Shown: in pieces, positions 9,279 to 18,386 of the stretch
How the letters are laid out: each line of letters starts with the position of its first letter
Numbering within the stretch: position 1 is the stretch's first letter
DNA from: Oceanobacillus limi
GTDB lineage: Bacteria; Bacillota; Bacilli; Bacillales; Amphibacillaceae
Direction of reading: 5' to 3'
DNA length: 64,000 nucleotides
Assembly: GCF_900111445.1 (NCBI RefSeq)
Contig: NZ_FOHE01000003.1
Span: 241,740-305,739 of the forward strand
Translations under genes and position numbers: made by a program
The notes under the pieces: generated by a model
Databases searched by the model: none
What the model was told of the DNA's origin: nothing
What the model saw: the letters and a program-made list of their open reading frames with translations, nothing else

Positions 9279-9908
9279 ATGCTAGTCAAAAACGATTATG
9301 TAAATAAGCAAGATGTAGTGTTTGTGAAGGAAAATGACAGCATGAAGGACGTAATGGACAAACTGGAGGAATCTGGTTATCGATGTATCCCTGTTTTAGA
9401 TGAAAACGAAATGAAGTATGTTGGAAACATTTATAAAGTAGACTTGCTGGAATATGAGATAGATCATTCGCTAGTAGGTAATCTAGAAGAATTAATTACT
9501 GATCGAGAAGAAAGCTTTGTAAAGGAAGATGATCCATTCTTTAAAGTTTTTTCTTCTATTAAAAAGCTACCATTCTTAGCGGTGGTTGGCGAGAGTAAAG
9601 AGTTTTTAGGAATTTTAACAAATGGAAATGTGATACAAGTATTAGAAAATGCATGGGGCGTTCATAATGGTAGTTACTCTCTTACGGTTGGAACGATTGA
9701 GTATGCCGGAGCATTGCAAAAAATGTTAAAAGTAATAAACAAGCATTGTAATGTACAAAGTATCATTTCCCTTAATAATAATTCAAAATATGTAAGACGA
9801 GTTTGTGTTGTTCTACCTAAAGAAGTAGATGAAAAACTTGCGAAAAAGATTGAAGCAGACCTAGACAAAAATAACTTTACCGTAACAGATATTGAGAAAT
9901 TAAATTAA
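9279..9908 (+). CDS. cbpA: CBS domain protein, cyclic di-AMP-binding CbpA type
   Basis: A 209-residue soluble protein. Two CBS motifs fill about residues 1-125 (SGYRCIPVLDENEMKYVGNI and LPFLAVVGESKEFLGILTNG), followed by an ACT-like C-terminal domain (about residues 130-209, SYSLTVGTIEYAGALQKML). This order matches the Firmicute CbpA family, whose Listeria member binds c-di-AMP. The ATG at 9279 with AGGGGGT upstream is preferred to an earlier TTG. No conserved operon partner is visible; a REP-like hairpin with a T tail ends the unit. Confidence 0.75.
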   Translation: MLVKNDYVNKQDVVFVKENDSMKDVMDKLEESGYRCIPVLDENEMKYVGNIYKVDLLEYEIDHSLVGNLEELITDREESFVKEDDPFFKVFSSIKKLPFLAVVGESKEFLGILTNGNVIQVLENAWGVHNGSYSLTVGTIEYAGALQKMLKVINKHCNVQSIISLNNNSKYVRRVCVVLPKEVDEKLAKKIEADLDKNNFTVTDIEKLN

Positions 9909-9928
9909 CTTTTTTGGTACCATTTTTT

Positions 9929-9969
9929 GGTGCCAGGCACCTGTCGATATTCGACAAGTGCCTGGCACC
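9929..9969. repeat. REP-like full hairpin, also a terminator
   Basis: GGTGCCAGGCAC and GTGCCTGGCACC arms around TGTCGATATTCGACA, followed by TTTTTT. It lies 20 bases after cbpA. Confidence 0.88.
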
Positions 9970-10058
9970 TTTTTTGTAAATTTATGTTTAATTTATGAAG
10001 AATTTGGGTATATATTCTTATTCACCAGTTTTATTCAAAACAACAGGAGGTACAGCGT

Positions 10059-11351
10059 ATGGAGTTGACAACAAAGGGAATTAGTTTTATCAGATCTATT
10101 AAATTTAAGTTATTAATCATCGTAATCATTAGTAGTGCCATTGGATCACCAATTGCAGGGGGGATTAATGCTTTATTAACGGATTACGGCATCTTACACA
10201 GTGGGATTTCTACCATGATAACATTTCTAGTGAATATACTAACAATCCCTGTGCTTGTGATTGTTTTTACTCACTTTTTTATTATCAAGAGAATCAAGAT
10301 TATTAATGAAAATTTAGCAGCATTGGACAAGGGAAATTTTGAAATAGAATTTCACGATAATTGGAATGATGAAATTAGTCTATTATCACGTAATATTGAA
10401 CTACTTGCAACTAACCTAGAAAAGTTTATTACGTCCTCTCAGGATCAATCAACAATTGTTTATAATCAATCAAAAGGTTTTAAAACTTCTTTTGATTTCT
10501 TAACAGACAAAAATAATCAACAGAATGATTTATTAAGTAAAATAAATCAGAGTAACGAAAATATCACGAAAACCTTTGAAAATAATAGTGCTATTCTACA
10601 GGAAATAACAACTGCTATTGAAAATACATCGCTTTCGGTTCAAAAAATTAATAATCGTACAACCGAATCGAGTCAATATGCAACCCAAAGTCAACAAGCG
10701 TTAAATAACATATCTGGCCAAATTCAACGTATCCAAGATGGGTCGACGCATACTGCAACACTGAACAAAGGATTAGATGAAAAAGCAAGCGAAATTGAAG
10801 AAGTTGTGATTATGATTAAAGATATAGCCGATCAAACGAATTTATTAGCTTTAAATGCCAGTATTGAGGCTGCAAGAGCTGGAGAACACGGAAAAGGTTT
10901 CTCCATCGTCGCGGAAGAAGTCCGCAAGCTTGCAGAACATTCAATCGATGCGAGTGGTAAAATCGGTACTACGATTAATGCAATTCAACAAGATGTTCAG
11001 ACGGTAGTTGAATCCATGAAAGATGATCGTGAAGAAATAAATGACGGTGTTCATTTATTCTCATCCGTTCATGAGAAGATTGAAAAAGTATTGAATCAGT
11101 TAAAAGGTTACTCTAAAGAGGTCGATCATATATCAACTACTATGGAGGAGGTTACAGCGAGCAGCCAAGAGATTGCTGCCCATACCGAACAATCCAAACA
11201 AAAAATCACGGACAACAATGAAACATTTGATCTGTATCAAAATATCCAACAAGAAGTAGATGGTATCATTGCAGACGGCCTACAAGAAATCAATGTACTA
11301 CTCAATAATGCCGAAAAACTAGATGATAGAATAGAAGATAAAGCTTCCTAA
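10059..11351 (+). CDS. Methyl-accepting chemotaxis-type signalling protein with minimal sensor
   Basis: A 430-residue membrane protein with two transmembrane helices at about residues 18-38 and 46-68 joined by only a few residues, so there is no extracellular ligand domain. A HAMP-like stretch follows (about residues 69-120), then a coiled-coil signalling domain whose conserved hairpin tip is [20 protein letters not shown]. It probably passes a membrane-state or cytoplasmic signal to CheA/CheW. The ATG follows ACAGGAGGT. No che genes are adjacent. Confidence 0.85.
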   Translation: MELTTKGISFIRSIKFKLLIIVIISSAIGSPIAGGINALLTDYGILHSGISTMITFLVNILTIPVLVIVFTHFFIIKRIKIINENLAALDKGNFEIEFHDNWNDEISLLSRNIELLATNLEKFITSSQDQSTIVYNQSKGFKTSFDFLTDKNNQQNDLLSKINQSNENITKTFENNSAILQEITTAIENTSLSVQKINNRTTESSQYATQSQQALNNISGQIQRIQDGSTHTATLNKGLDEKASEIEEVVIMIKDIADQTNLLALNASIEAARAGEHGKGFSIVAEEVRKLAEHSIDASGKIGTTINAIQQDVQTVVESMKDDREEINDGVHLFSSVHEKIEKVLNQLKGYSKEVDHISTTMEEVTASSQEIAAHTEQSKQKITDNNETFDLYQNIQQEVDGIIADGLQEINVLLNNAEKLDDRIEDKAS

Positions 11352-11371
11352 CCTTTTTGGGGTGCCTTTGG

Positions 11372-11412
11372 GGTGCCAGGCACCTGTCGATTTTCGACAA
11401 GTGCCTGGCACC
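11372..11412. repeat. REP-like full hairpin between convergent genes
   Basis: Arms GGTGCCAGGCAC/GTGCCTGGCACC with inner TGTCGA/TCGACA. It lies 20 bases after the signalling-protein stop and 6 bases from the stop of the convergent amidase gene; an extra GGGTGCC fragment precedes it. Confidence 0.88.
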
Positions 11413-11418
11413 TATCAT

Positions 11419-12486
11419 TTATTCAAAGTATTTGATTAGTCCATCGGTTAGTGCTTGTGCGACTTGATTTTGGTAATTGTCTGTTTGGATCGTTGCTAGA
11501 TTATCAGGATTTGTCATGAAGCCTAATTCTAGTAAAATGGATGGATTATTATTTTTACGTAATACTAGAAATCCTGCTTTCCTAATTCCACGGTCGTGCA
11601 TATTTACATGCTGTACTAATGACGCATGAATCGTTTTTGACAATTCAAGACTTGTTTGGTCATTATAATAGTACGTGTTGACTCCATGCACATTTTTATC
11701 TTTGAAGTAGTCATAGTGCAGACTAATGAATGCGTCGGCATCTTTTGAATGACTTAAACTCACTCTATTATTTAGTGAAACAAATTCGTCATCACTTCTT
11801 GTGAGGTGTACTTCGGCACCGGCGTTTTCTAGGTGATTCATTACTTTTTGCGCAGTCGATAACGTCAACTTCTTTTCTATTATCTTTCCAACCTTTGCCC
11901 CGTTATCTTTCCCACCATGACCAGGGTCGATGACAATTTGTTTGCCATCTAATAAATCATCCGTTATTTCAATTGCATTTCCTGAAACCTTTTCATCTCT
12001 TTGTTCAAGGGTCTTTACATTTGTTTTTGATTGTTCATCAGATGGGGGCATATAAATAGGATGATTTTCCATGCTGTCTGAAAACGTATAATAATCTTGG
12101 GTGTAGTCTTCCTCGTTTTCCGTTTCGTTTGCCTTTTCCATTTCTTCCTGTTCACTTTCTGTTTGCTTGTCCTCTATTTCTTCTTTTTTCTCTTCTTCAA
12201 TAAAAATTAAATAATTAGCAGATACCCAAACAGGTTCACCACTATAAAATGTTTTTACCCAGCCATCCTGCTCGTCAAATATTCTGAGTCGATCCCCTTC
12301 CTCAAGTTGACCTATTATTTTAGCCTCATGTGTTGGGCCTGTTCTCATGTTTAATTGCTCTGTATCTACTTCATATAGCTGTCCATCTTCTTCAGCGTTT
12401 GCTATTAAAGTAGGACCAAAAAAGAATATCGAAAATAAAACTCCGGTAACCAAAATACGATGAAATAACTTTTTCATTTTTTTCAA
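11419..12486 (-). CDS. N-acetylmuramoyl-L-alanine amidase with SH3b domain (exported)
   Basis: A 355-residue secreted cell-wall hydrolase. There is a signal peptide (about residues 1-31, cleavage near IANA), a bacterial SH3 domain (about 35-95, NMRTGPTHEAKIIG), an acidic Glu/Lys/Gln-rich linker, and a zinc-dependent Amidase_3 domain from about 178 to the end. The zinc site is seen in VIDPGHGGKDNGA and SLHYDYF, the catalytic glutamate in LLELGFMTN. It cleaves the bond between muramic acid and the stem peptide. Nearest relatives are CwlC/CwlD/LytC-type enzymes; a precise role is not assigned. Confidence 0.9.
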   Translation of the reverse strand: MKKMKKLFHRILVTGVLFSIFFFGPTLIANAEEDGQLYEVDTEQLNMRTGPTHEAKIIGQLEEGDRLRIFDEQDGWVKTFYSGEPVWVSANYLIFIEEEKKEEIEDKQTESEQEEMEKANETENEEDYTQDYYTFSDSMENHPIYMPPSDEQSKTNVKTLEQRDEKVSGNAIEITDDLLDGKQIVIDPGHGGKDNGAKVGKIIEKKLTLSTAQKVMNHLENAGAEVHLTRSDDEFVSLNNRVSLSHSKDADAFISLHYDYFKDKNVHGVNTYYYNDQTSLELSKTIHASLVQHVNMHDRGIRKAGFLVLRKNNNPSILLELGFMTNPDNLATIQTDNYQNQVAQALTDGLIKYFE

Positions 12487-12774
12487 AACCTTTCTCGTAA
12501 TTTAATAGTTTAATAGAAGGTTGTCCAAATCTGCTAGATTATAAACATAAAAAATTAAGATTCATAGATTTATCTCGTATATAGGTAGCAGGCACGACAT
12601 AAGCGAGATCTGTCGCATAGTTAGCACTAACATGTCTTGTGCGTCGTAAGCCTCTCACTTCAAGGTGTTACAAAGAGGTAGGGGGAATTGAAAGTACCAT
12701 TCGTTCATCTAACAAATGAAAAATCAATAAATGAAGATTTACTTCTTAGAATCGGGGGATTAGAAATAAAAAAA
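12487..12774. repeat. Intergenic stretch with a copy of a second dispersed repeat (family B)
   Basis: About 12580-12750 resembles 23085-23260: both have a GCACGACA/GCGACGTGC-like start, then TTGTGCGTCGTAAG or CTGTGCTTCGTAAG, a purine-rich AGG..GGGGGAA stretch, and ATTCGTTCATCTAACAA. No gene fits. The remaining bases hold the amidase leader. Confidence 0.55.
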
Positions 12775-12815
12775 GGTGCCAGGCACTTGTCGAATTTCGA
12801 CAAGTGCCTGGCACC
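12775..12815. repeat. REP-like full hairpin, terminator for folE
   Basis: Perfect arms with inner TTGTCGA/TCGACAA. It begins 2 bases beyond the folE stop, and read on the minus strand it is followed by TTTTTTTATTTC, so it is likely the folE terminator. Confidence 0.88.
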
Positions 12816-12817
12816 GC

Positions 12818-13384
12818 TTATTGGTGGATGAGTGATAGGATTTCGGAGCGGGCTGCTGAGTCATTTTTAAGTGAACCACGTACTGCTGTTGTGACGGTCT
12901 TGGAGCCCGGTTTTTTGACTCCTCTCATGGTCATACACATATGTTCTGCCTCGATTACGACCATGATTCCGATTGGATCTACTGTTTCATCAATAGTATT
13001 TGCTAGTGTGGATGTCATGCGTTCTTGTATTTGCGGTCGCTTTGCCACAACCTCGAGTGCTTTTGCAAAGTTTCCTATACCGGTAACCCGACCATCTTTC
13101 GGGATATAAGCAAAATGGGCTTTCCCATAGAACGGAACAAGATGATGCTCACAAATGGAATGGAATGCAATATCTTTTACTAATACCAGCTCTTCATGGT
13201 CGTCGCAAAAAGAAGTCGAAAAGCATTCTTTAGGATCAGTATGCAAACCAGAAAATAGTTCTTCGTACATTTTAGCAACTCGCTCTGGTGTATCTAAAAT
13301 TCCCTCTCGGCTTGTGTCTTCCCCGATGGCTTCAAGAATCATTTGGACGGCATTTTTTATTTTTTCGTTGTTCATTTTCTTCAT
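12818..13384 (-). CDS. folE: GTP cyclohydrolase I
   Basis: A 188-residue FolE. The zinc site is visible as Cys78 and His81 in [10 protein letters not shown] and Cys150 in EHMCMTMRG; the substrate-binding region [20 protein letters not shown] and the end of the barrel are intact. It converts GTP to dihydroneopterin triphosphate for folate (and possibly queuosine precursors). The ATG follows TAGGAGG. It starts 10 bases after the flavoprotein gene upstream on the same strand, so the two are probably one operon. Confidence 0.95.
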   Translation of the reverse strand: MKKMNNEKIKNAVQMILEAIGEDTSREGILDTPERVAKMYEELFSGLHTDPKECFSTSFCDDHEELVLVKDIAFHSICEHHLVPFYGKAHFAYIPKDGRVTGIGNFAKALEVVAKRPQIQERMTSTLANTIDETVDPIGIMVVIEAEHMCMTMRGVKKPGSKTVTTAVRGSLKNDSAARSEILSLIHQ

Positions 13385-13394
13385 GCTTAGCCTC

Positions 13395-14339
13395 CTAACA
13401 CTTCGTAGTTAATCTATTTTTATCAAGAATGGCAATTTTTTTCGTAGCTTGCATCCCTTGTCCAACTGCAGTAGAAATGCTTGAATAAAGCGGTGAAGTA
13501 CAAACATCACCAATGGCAAACACGTTATCTTTTGTTGTTTGTCCTAACTGATCAACTAAGATATAGCCATCATGATCTAGTTCTACTTCTTCCAAAATTA
13601 GATCGCTATTTGCTTTTGTACCGATGCGAATTAAAATCCCATCAACGTCCATTTGAGATAGAATGTTGTTTTGCTTAAATGCTATTCCGGTTACTTTTTC
13701 CCCGTTATCGTAAATGTGTTCCACATTTGCATTGGTAAGTACTGTTACGTTATTGTGAGCAATTGTAGCCTGCAATAAATCATCGCGCGCTCGAAAACGA
13801 GTAGACCGGTGGATGAGATAAATACGAGCTCCTTTACGAGCGAGATTATAAGCCCCTTCTAGTGCGCGATCCCCGCCTCCAACAATGGCCATTGTTTTGT
13901 TTTTAAATTTATGGCTGTCTTGACTTGTAGAAAATACTTCCCCTCTAGCGATCATTTCTTGTTCCCCAGGAATTCCTAGTTTACGTGGGGATGCACCGGT
14001 AGCGATTATTAAAAAATTAAAAGCTATTTTTTGTGTTTTTCCCTTTGATGTAACCATTACGGTTTGGTCCGTTAAGTTTACATCCGTACAATATGACTCT
14101 AACATGTAATCACAAGATAAGGAATTTAAATGAGTAGTGAATTTTTGTTGTAATTCTAGTCCATTACTTACTTGAAAACCAGGATAATCGATAATATTGT
14201 TTTTAATTTGATGTAATTGTCCACCTAATTCGGCTTTGGATTCGATAAGTAAGTGACTTAAATTTAACCTTTTACTCCAAATGGCTGCTGATATCCCAGC
14301 TGGTCCACCACCTAAAATTAATATGTTAACTTTTTTCAT
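13395..14339 (-). CDS. Thioredoxin-reductase-like FAD/NAD(P) oxidoreductase lacking the redox CxxC
   Basis: A 314-residue pyridine nucleotide-disulphide oxidoreductase fold. The FAD motif is [13 protein letters not shown] near the start, the NADPH motif is [13 protein letters not shown] at about 151-163, and the FAD-ribityl motif FAIGDVC is near the end. Where thioredoxin reductases have CATC, this protein reads STSQ ([11 protein letters not shown]), so it cannot cycle a disulphide in the usual way. It may instead act like a flavodoxin/ferredoxin-type or other flavin reductase. It precedes folE by 10 bases, which hints at a link with pterin or folate chemistry, but that is inference. Confidence 0.85.
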   Translation of the reverse strand: MKKVNILILGGGPAGISAAIWSKRLNLSHLLIESKAELGGQLHQIKNNIIDYPGFQVSNGLELQQKFTTHLNSLSCDYMLESYCTDVNLTDQTVMVTSKGKTQKIAFNFLIIATGASPRKLGIPGEQEMIARGEVFSTSQDSHKFKNKTMAIVGGGDRALEGAYNLARKGARIYLIHRSTRFRARDDLLQATIAHNNVTVLTNANVEHIYDNGEKVTGIAFKQNNILSQMDVDGILIRIGTKANSDLILEEVELDHDGYILVDQLGQTTKDNVFAIGDVCTSPLYSSISTAVGQGMQATKKIAILDKNRLTTKC

Positions 14340-14373
14340 TGGATCACCTGTAGTTTATTAATAATACCGAAAA

Positions 14374-14397
14374 TCCCTACTGTAAATTCAGTAGGGA
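14374..14397. promoter_or_regulatory. Inverted repeat in the leader of the flavoprotein-folE unit
   Basis: TCCCTACTG/CAGTAGGGA, 9 perfect pairs around TAAATT, 35 bases upstream of the flavoprotein ATG on the minus strand. It is followed by TTTTC when read on the minus strand. It could be a leader hairpin, an operator or a weak attenuator. Confidence 0.45.
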
Positions 14398-14623
14398 GAA
14401 TTGTCGACAGTGCTTCATTACTATAGTGGTACGTAAGATTGAGGTTTAGTAAAATGGAGGTTCTAGATAAGTAGCCCTACCATTCAACTTGAAGATCAGC
14501 TTATTTAAATCTGACATTTCCTACTAAAATTCTATTAAATAGACCTCAAAAGTAATAAGTCGAACATTGAAATTAACTGAATTATATAGCATTATACCCA
14601 AAAAGTAAAAAAATCTGTCTATT
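14398..14623. other. Intergenic stretch with no recognised gene
   Basis: AT-rich, with stop codons in all frames and no convincing small gene. It probably holds the promoters of the divergent flavoprotein and AbrB-family genes. No riboswitch was recognised. Confidence 0.5.
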
Positions 14624-14665
14624 GGGTGCCTGGCACCGACAAAATTCGATAGGTGCCAGGCACCC
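14624..14665. repeat. REP-like hairpin, variant with swapped arms
   Basis: GGGTGCCTGGCACCGA..., AATTCGAT, then AGGTGCCAGGCACCC. The first arm carries CCTGG and the second CCAGG, so the unit is inverted relative to most copies. Confidence 0.82.
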
Positions 14666-14746
14666 AATTTGGTTCGTTTGGGGTGTGGGGGTATACTTAG
14701 GTGGAGGTTTTTATTGGTGATTGATTGTATTTGAAGGGGTTTTTAT

Positions 14747-15811
14747 ATGAGAATTGTGGAGACTTTTTTATTTGCACTAATTGGAGGGTACATTTTTTAT
14801 TTGCTTCATTTTCCGTTGCCATGGGTGTTGGGGGCGTTAGTGTTTGTGATGCTTTGGCAAGGGTTTACCAAACGAAACGCAGTTGTACCGAATTCTATTA
14901 GAGATGGCGGGTTTATTGTTTTAGGTATTTATTTTGGGTTGTACTTTACTCGGGAGACATTTCATACGGTCATACCATATTTGCTGCCCTATATGTTGAT
15001 GACATTTTTATTGATTTTAACGTGTGTCATGTTGGGTTCGGTTGTTTCCAAATGGACTTCGGTTGACCAAACAACAAGTGTTTTTTCGTTAATACCTGGT
15101 GGACTCTCAGAAATGGCCATTGCGAGTGAAGCATTAAAGGGGAATTCCTCTTTAGTTGTCATTTTTCAAACCGTCCGTTTAATTGCGGTTTTATTCCTAA
15201 TTCCCCCAGTAATGACTTTTATATTTAGCGCGGGAGATGGTAGTCAAACAGCAGGAGTTCAAGCAGCTATAGCTGGAAATCATCATGCGTGGTGGAGTTA
15301 TTTCTTGTTTCTTTTACCGATCATTGCAGCGGTTCTTATCCGTGATAAAATTCCAGCTGGTATCATAATTGGAGCTCTAGGGGTTACAGCAATAATAAAT
15401 GTCAGTCCGCTTGAGCTTGCTTCTGTTCCCTCGGTTGTCATGAATGGCGCCCAAGTAGCTGTCGGAGCGAGTCTGGGTAAGAAAATGATATTTGCTGATT
15501 TAAAACTAGGTGGAAAGTATATTTTTCTATACTTTGCCTTAGCGGTGACGGTTATTTGCATTTCATTTGGGTTAGGTGCATTGCTTGCTAATGTTACGAC
15601 GTTAAACTATTCCACGGCAATTTTGTCTATTTCACCAGGCGGATTTTTTGAAATGGTATTGACTGCCTACAATATTGGCGGAGATCCCGCCGTTGTGAGT
15701 GCATTGCAGTTAGTCCGTATTTTGTTGATTGTTATTTGTGTACCCCCGGCTTTAAAATGGTGGTTTCAAAGGGATAAAAGGGCAGGAAAGGAAATAGTCC
15801 GTCAACATTAG
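14747..15811 (+). CDS. AbrB family membrane protein (COG3180, duplicated AbrB membrane domain)
   Basis: A 354-residue integral membrane protein of about ten helices built from two related halves. Repeated elements are visible: LPWVLGALVFV in the first half and IPAGIIIGALGVTAI in the second, plus SLIPGGLSEMAIASEA versus SISPGGFFEMVLTAYN. This is the AbrB/YkgA-like family, once misnamed ammonia monooxygenase; a transport role is suspected but the substrate is unknown. It should not be confused with the AbrB transcription factor. ATG preceded by GAAGGGG. Confidence 0.8.
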   Translation: MRIVETFLFALIGGYIFYLLHFPLPWVLGALVFVMLWQGFTKRNAVVPNSIRDGGFIVLGIYFGLYFTRETFHTVIPYLLPYMLMTFLLILTCVMLGSVVSKWTSVDQTTSVFSLIPGGLSEMAIASEALKGNSSLVVIFQTVRLIAVLFLIPPVMTFIFSAGDGSQTAGVQAAIAGNHHAWWSYFLFLLPIIAAVLIRDKIPAGIIIGALGVTAIINVSPLELASVPSVVMNGAQVAVGASLGKKMIFADLKLGGKYIFLYFALAVTVICISFGLGALLANVTTLNYSTAILSISPGGFFEMVLTAYNIGGDPAVVSALQLVRILLIVICVPPALKWWFQRDKRAGKEIVRQH

Positions 15812-15847
15812 ATTTTGTAGTGACTGGATATTTCTATAATTTAATAA

Positions 15848-15899
15848 GTGCCAGGCACCGATTCGTTTAACAAATCTCTATCGACAGGTGCCAGGCACC
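15848..15899. repeat. REP-like pair in direct orientation
   Basis: GTGCCAGGCACC at 15848 and GGTGCCAGGCACC at 15887, separated by a spacer that keeps TCGACA. Both monomers read CCAGG on the plus strand, unlike the usual inverted arms. Confidence 0.8.
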
Positions 15900-15948
15900 T
15901 CTCTATGTTATAATTTCTTGTGTCGATTAGTGTACGGGAGGGATTGTT

Positions 15949-16662
15949 TTGAATTTTTGTACGCAGTGTGGAACCCGGTTAGAACATGGTTGGGTTTATT
16001 GTGGGAATTGTGGCGTGCTTTTACATAAAGATGGGATTGTAGATAACTTACGACAAAAAAGAGAGATGAAAGCTATTAGTAGTAATGATGTTGAAGAGGA
16101 GAGTTATTTTAATAAAGGAATAGCAAATTCATTACCCAAGACCGGTTCAAAGGGGAATAAAAACGTGGTTAAAGGAATAGTAGTTTTAGCTATTGTTTCT
16201 TTGTTTTTAATTTTTATCAATCTACCAAAAGAAATGTCGGAAGCAGAATATGCAGAATATGTGATAGATTTTATGGTAAACCAAGAAAAAGCATTTTCTG
16301 ATTTTCATGCAGGCGCTGATGAAAAAGGGTTGTATGGTGGTGAATGGACGGAAGAATTTCACCAATTAGAGGAATCAGCTGAACAACTCCAACAGTATAT
16401 TGAAAAGTCCCACGAACAATTACAAAATATTAAACCACCTGAAGGATTCCAAACGGACCATGAAGAAATGCTGCAAGTATCTTCAGCATATGAAACGGCA
16501 GCAACCAACCTAGTATCTTATATTGAAACAGGTGATATAGAACAAAGGGAACTCATGCACGAAAATCAAGGAAAAGCATATGAATTTTTTAATAACACGA
16601 CTTTTTCCACACCAGAGTATGAGGATCAATTAATGGATAAATATTCAGAGGTCATGGAGTAG
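15949..16662 (+). CDS. Zinc-ribbon membrane protein of unknown function (TTG start)
   Basis: A 237-residue protein. The first 25 residues form a zinc ribbon (FCTQCG and YCGNCG, two CxxC pairs), followed by a basic linker, one transmembrane helix (about residues 70-87) and an exported helical domain of about 150 residues with no recognised family. The TTG at 15949 follows GGGAGGG. It is a single-gene unit ended by a REP-like hairpin. The topology suggests a cytoplasmic metal-binding head and an outside domain, as in many Firmicute zinc-ribbon membrane proteins. Confidence 0.75.
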   Translation: MNFCTQCGTRLEHGWVYCGNCGVLLHKDGIVDNLRQKREMKAISSNDVEEESYFNKGIANSLPKTGSKGNKNVVKGIVVLAIVSLFLIFINLPKEMSEAEYAEYVIDFMVNQEKAFSDFHAGADEKGLYGGEWTEEFHQLEESAEQLQQYIEKSHEQLQNIKPPEGFQTDHEEMLQVSSAYETAATNLVSYIETGDIEQRELMHENQGKAYEFFNNTTFSTPEYEDQLMDKYSEVME

Positions 16663-16683
16663 TGTTAGGTATTATTTAAAAAA

Positions 16684-16725
16684 GGTGCCAGGCACCTGTC
16701 GAGCATTCGACAAGTGCCTGGCACC
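16684..16725. repeat. REP-like full hairpin, also a terminator
   Basis: Perfect arms with inner TGTCGA/TCGACA followed by eight T, 21 bases after the zinc-ribbon gene. Confidence 0.88.
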
Positions 16726-16845
16726 TTTTTTTTGGGGGAGAATGATTAGTGTGTTGTATTCGTTTTCAATATGACATACTAATTATTGAAGTTAGTCTGA
16801 TTCCAAAATAATATATGTTCTATTCTGCTAATTATAATATCATAT

Positions 16846-16875
16846 TTGTCAAAATACAGTTTTATAGGTTATAAT
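16846..16875 (+). promoter_or_regulatory. Possible sigma-A promoter of glpX
   Basis: TTGTCA and TATAAT separated by 18 bases, about 80 bases upstream of the glpX start. Good match to the vegetative consensus. Confidence 0.5.
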
Positions 16876-16954
16876 ATTTAAAGATTTTAATGCGCACACA
16901 TGATTGATATAACTTAAGGTGCAAAATGAATAAACATGAGGGAGATTTTACAGA

Positions 16955-17896
16955 GTGGAGCATTTACTTAATAATTTTGTAAACGTGACGGAAAAGGCTG
17001 CTGTGGCTACTTTGCCTTGGATAGGTAAAGGTAGGAAAGAAGATGCGGATCAGGCTGCTACTACTTCGATGAGAGAAAATTTAAAGCAAGTTGACATGCA
17101 AGGGAAAGTGGTTATTGGTGAAGGTGAGATAGATGAAGCACCAATGCTTTATATAGGAGAAGAAGTAGGTAATGGAGCGGGGATGACCGTCGATATTGCT
17201 GTTGATCCAATTGATGGGACTACGCCAGTCTCACAAGGTGAAAATAATGGGATCGCTGTTATTGCCGCGGCTCCTGGGGGAACGTTATTACATGCTCCAG
17301 ATATGTATATGGAAAAGCTTGCTGTTGGACCAGAAGCAGCAGGAGTTATAGATATTGATGCTCCTTTAATTGAGAATTTATACCGGGTTGCACAAGCCAA
17401 AGGGAAAAAGATCTCAGAAATGAACGTCTTTGTTCAAGAAAGACCGAGGCATGAAGAAGCTGTTCGGGTTATGAGAGAGGCCGGTGCTAAGGTTCATTTA
17501 TTTCGTGATGGAGATGTGCTTCGTGCAATTAGTCCAAGCATAGGAAATATGGATATGGATTTATTTTATAATATTGGTGGGGCACCAGAAGGGGTGCTTT
17601 CAGCAGTTGCCATTAAATGTCTTGGTGGAGAAATGCAAGCGAGATTGTCATTTAGAAATGAAACGGAGATGGAACGCTGTATAAAAATGGGGATAAAAAA
17701 TCCAAGAGCAGCATTAAGACATCATGATTTAGTAGATTCAGATCAAGGAATTTTTGTTGCAACTGCTATTACGGAGACACTATTCTTAAACGGCGTACGT
17801 AATGATACGGAAGGCTTATTGACAGAAACCCTCGTCATCGATGGGACAACGAAGTCATGGAAGACCGTCGAAACCAATCATCTTGTAACAGTATAA
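16955..17896 (+). CDS. glpX: Class II fructose-1,6-bisphosphatase
   Basis: A 313-residue GlpX protein. The metal-dependent phosphatase motifs are VIGEGEIDEAPMLY (about residues 49-62) and VDPIDGTTPVSQGENNG (about 85-101); GGAPEGVLSA and IKCLGGEMQARL close the active site. It hydrolyses fructose 1,6-bisphosphate in gluconeogenesis. A GTG start is used with GAGGGAGA upstream. It stands alone with its own promoter and terminator. Length is normal (about 315-335). Confidence 0.93.
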   Translation: MEHLLNNFVNVTEKAAVATLPWIGKGRKEDADQAATTSMRENLKQVDMQGKVVIGEGEIDEAPMLYIGEEVGNGAGMTVDIAVDPIDGTTPVSQGENNGIAVIAAAPGGTLLHAPDMYMEKLAVGPEAAGVIDIDAPLIENLYRVAQAKGKKISEMNVFVQERPRHEEAVRVMREAGAKVHLFRDGDVLRAISPSIGNMDMDLFYNIGGAPEGVLSAVAIKCLGGEMQARLSFRNETEMERCIKMGIKNPRAALRHHDLVDSDQGIFVATAITETLFLNGVRNDTEGLLTETLVIDGTTKSWKTVETNHLVTV

Positions 17897-17900
17897 AAAG

Positions 17901-17934
17901 AAACCCTCGGACAAATATATGTTCGAGGGTTTTA
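17901..17934 (+). terminator. Terminator after glpX
   Basis: AAACCCTCG/CGAGGGTTT stem four bases after the stop codon, followed by TTTAAATTTT. Confidence 0.8.
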
Positions 17935-17954
17935 AATTTTCGACTAGTCAAAAA

Positions 17955-17967
17955 GGTGCCAGGCACC
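17955..17967. repeat. REP-like single palindrome overlapping a stop codon
   Basis: GGTGCCAGGCACC whose last base is the final base of the stop codon (minus strand) of the CHY zinc-finger gene. Confidence 0.8.
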
Positions 17968-18284
17968 TACTGTATGTCGAAGTAGAGATGGTAATGAAGT
18001 TGACATCCTTCGTTAAAGTGTGAAGAACAGTTTAAACATTTGGTAGTTTGTAGGTATTGTTTAATCGTATGTTCGGTGCCACAAACACCACATAAAATTG
18101 CTTTTGTTGAGAATTCATGCTCTTTCCAGGTAATGATTTGGTGATTTTCAGCTGCTTCGTGACACTTGTAACATGGATAATACTTGTTGCAGCACTTGAA
18201 TTTAATAGCGATAATGTCATTTATCGAATGGTAATGTTTACATCGTGTTTGCGCATCTACTAATTCCCCATAAACAAATTTCAT
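17967..18284 (-). CDS. CHY zinc-finger protein
   Basis: A 105-residue cysteine/histidine-rich protein. The CHY-type pattern is visible: CKHYHS, then FKCCNKYYPCYKCHE, CGVCG and CLNCSSHF, enough for two or three zinc sites. Small stand-alone CHY proteins occur in many Firmicutes and their role is unknown. The ATG at 18284 is chosen because AGGAG lies 7 bases upstream; an earlier ATG has no such site. Two REP-like palindromes bracket the gene (17955 and 18371). Confidence 0.85.
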   Translation of the reverse strand: MKFVYGELVDAQTRCKHYHSINDIIAIKFKCCNKYYPCYKCHEAAENHQIITWKEHEFSTKAILCGVCGTEHTIKQYLQTTKCLNCSSHFNEGCQLHYHLYFDIQ

Positions 18285-18370
18285 CGCACTACTCCTCATA
18301 AAATATCACTGGTATTTTGATTTTACTATATTTGTTCTGAATAATATAGAATAACCATTTGTTAATATCA

Positions 18371-18383
18371 GGTGCCAGGCACC
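18371..18383. repeat. REP-like single palindrome
   Basis: GGTGCCAGGCACC, 3 bases from the stop of the HpaB-type gene (minus strand). Confidence 0.8.
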
Positions 18384-18386
18384 TAA

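Noticed and set aside
12804..13109. Plus-strand reading frame starting in a repeat and running antisense through folE
   Set aside because: It opposes a clear FolE gene; its MPGT start is only the translated repeat. The same applies to other frames beginning with MPGT near 28300-29426, 31520 and 41895.
14747..15811. AbrB-family protein as ammonia monooxygenase
   Set aside because: Old database name; the sequence is a duplicated AbrB-type membrane protein with no monooxygenase features.
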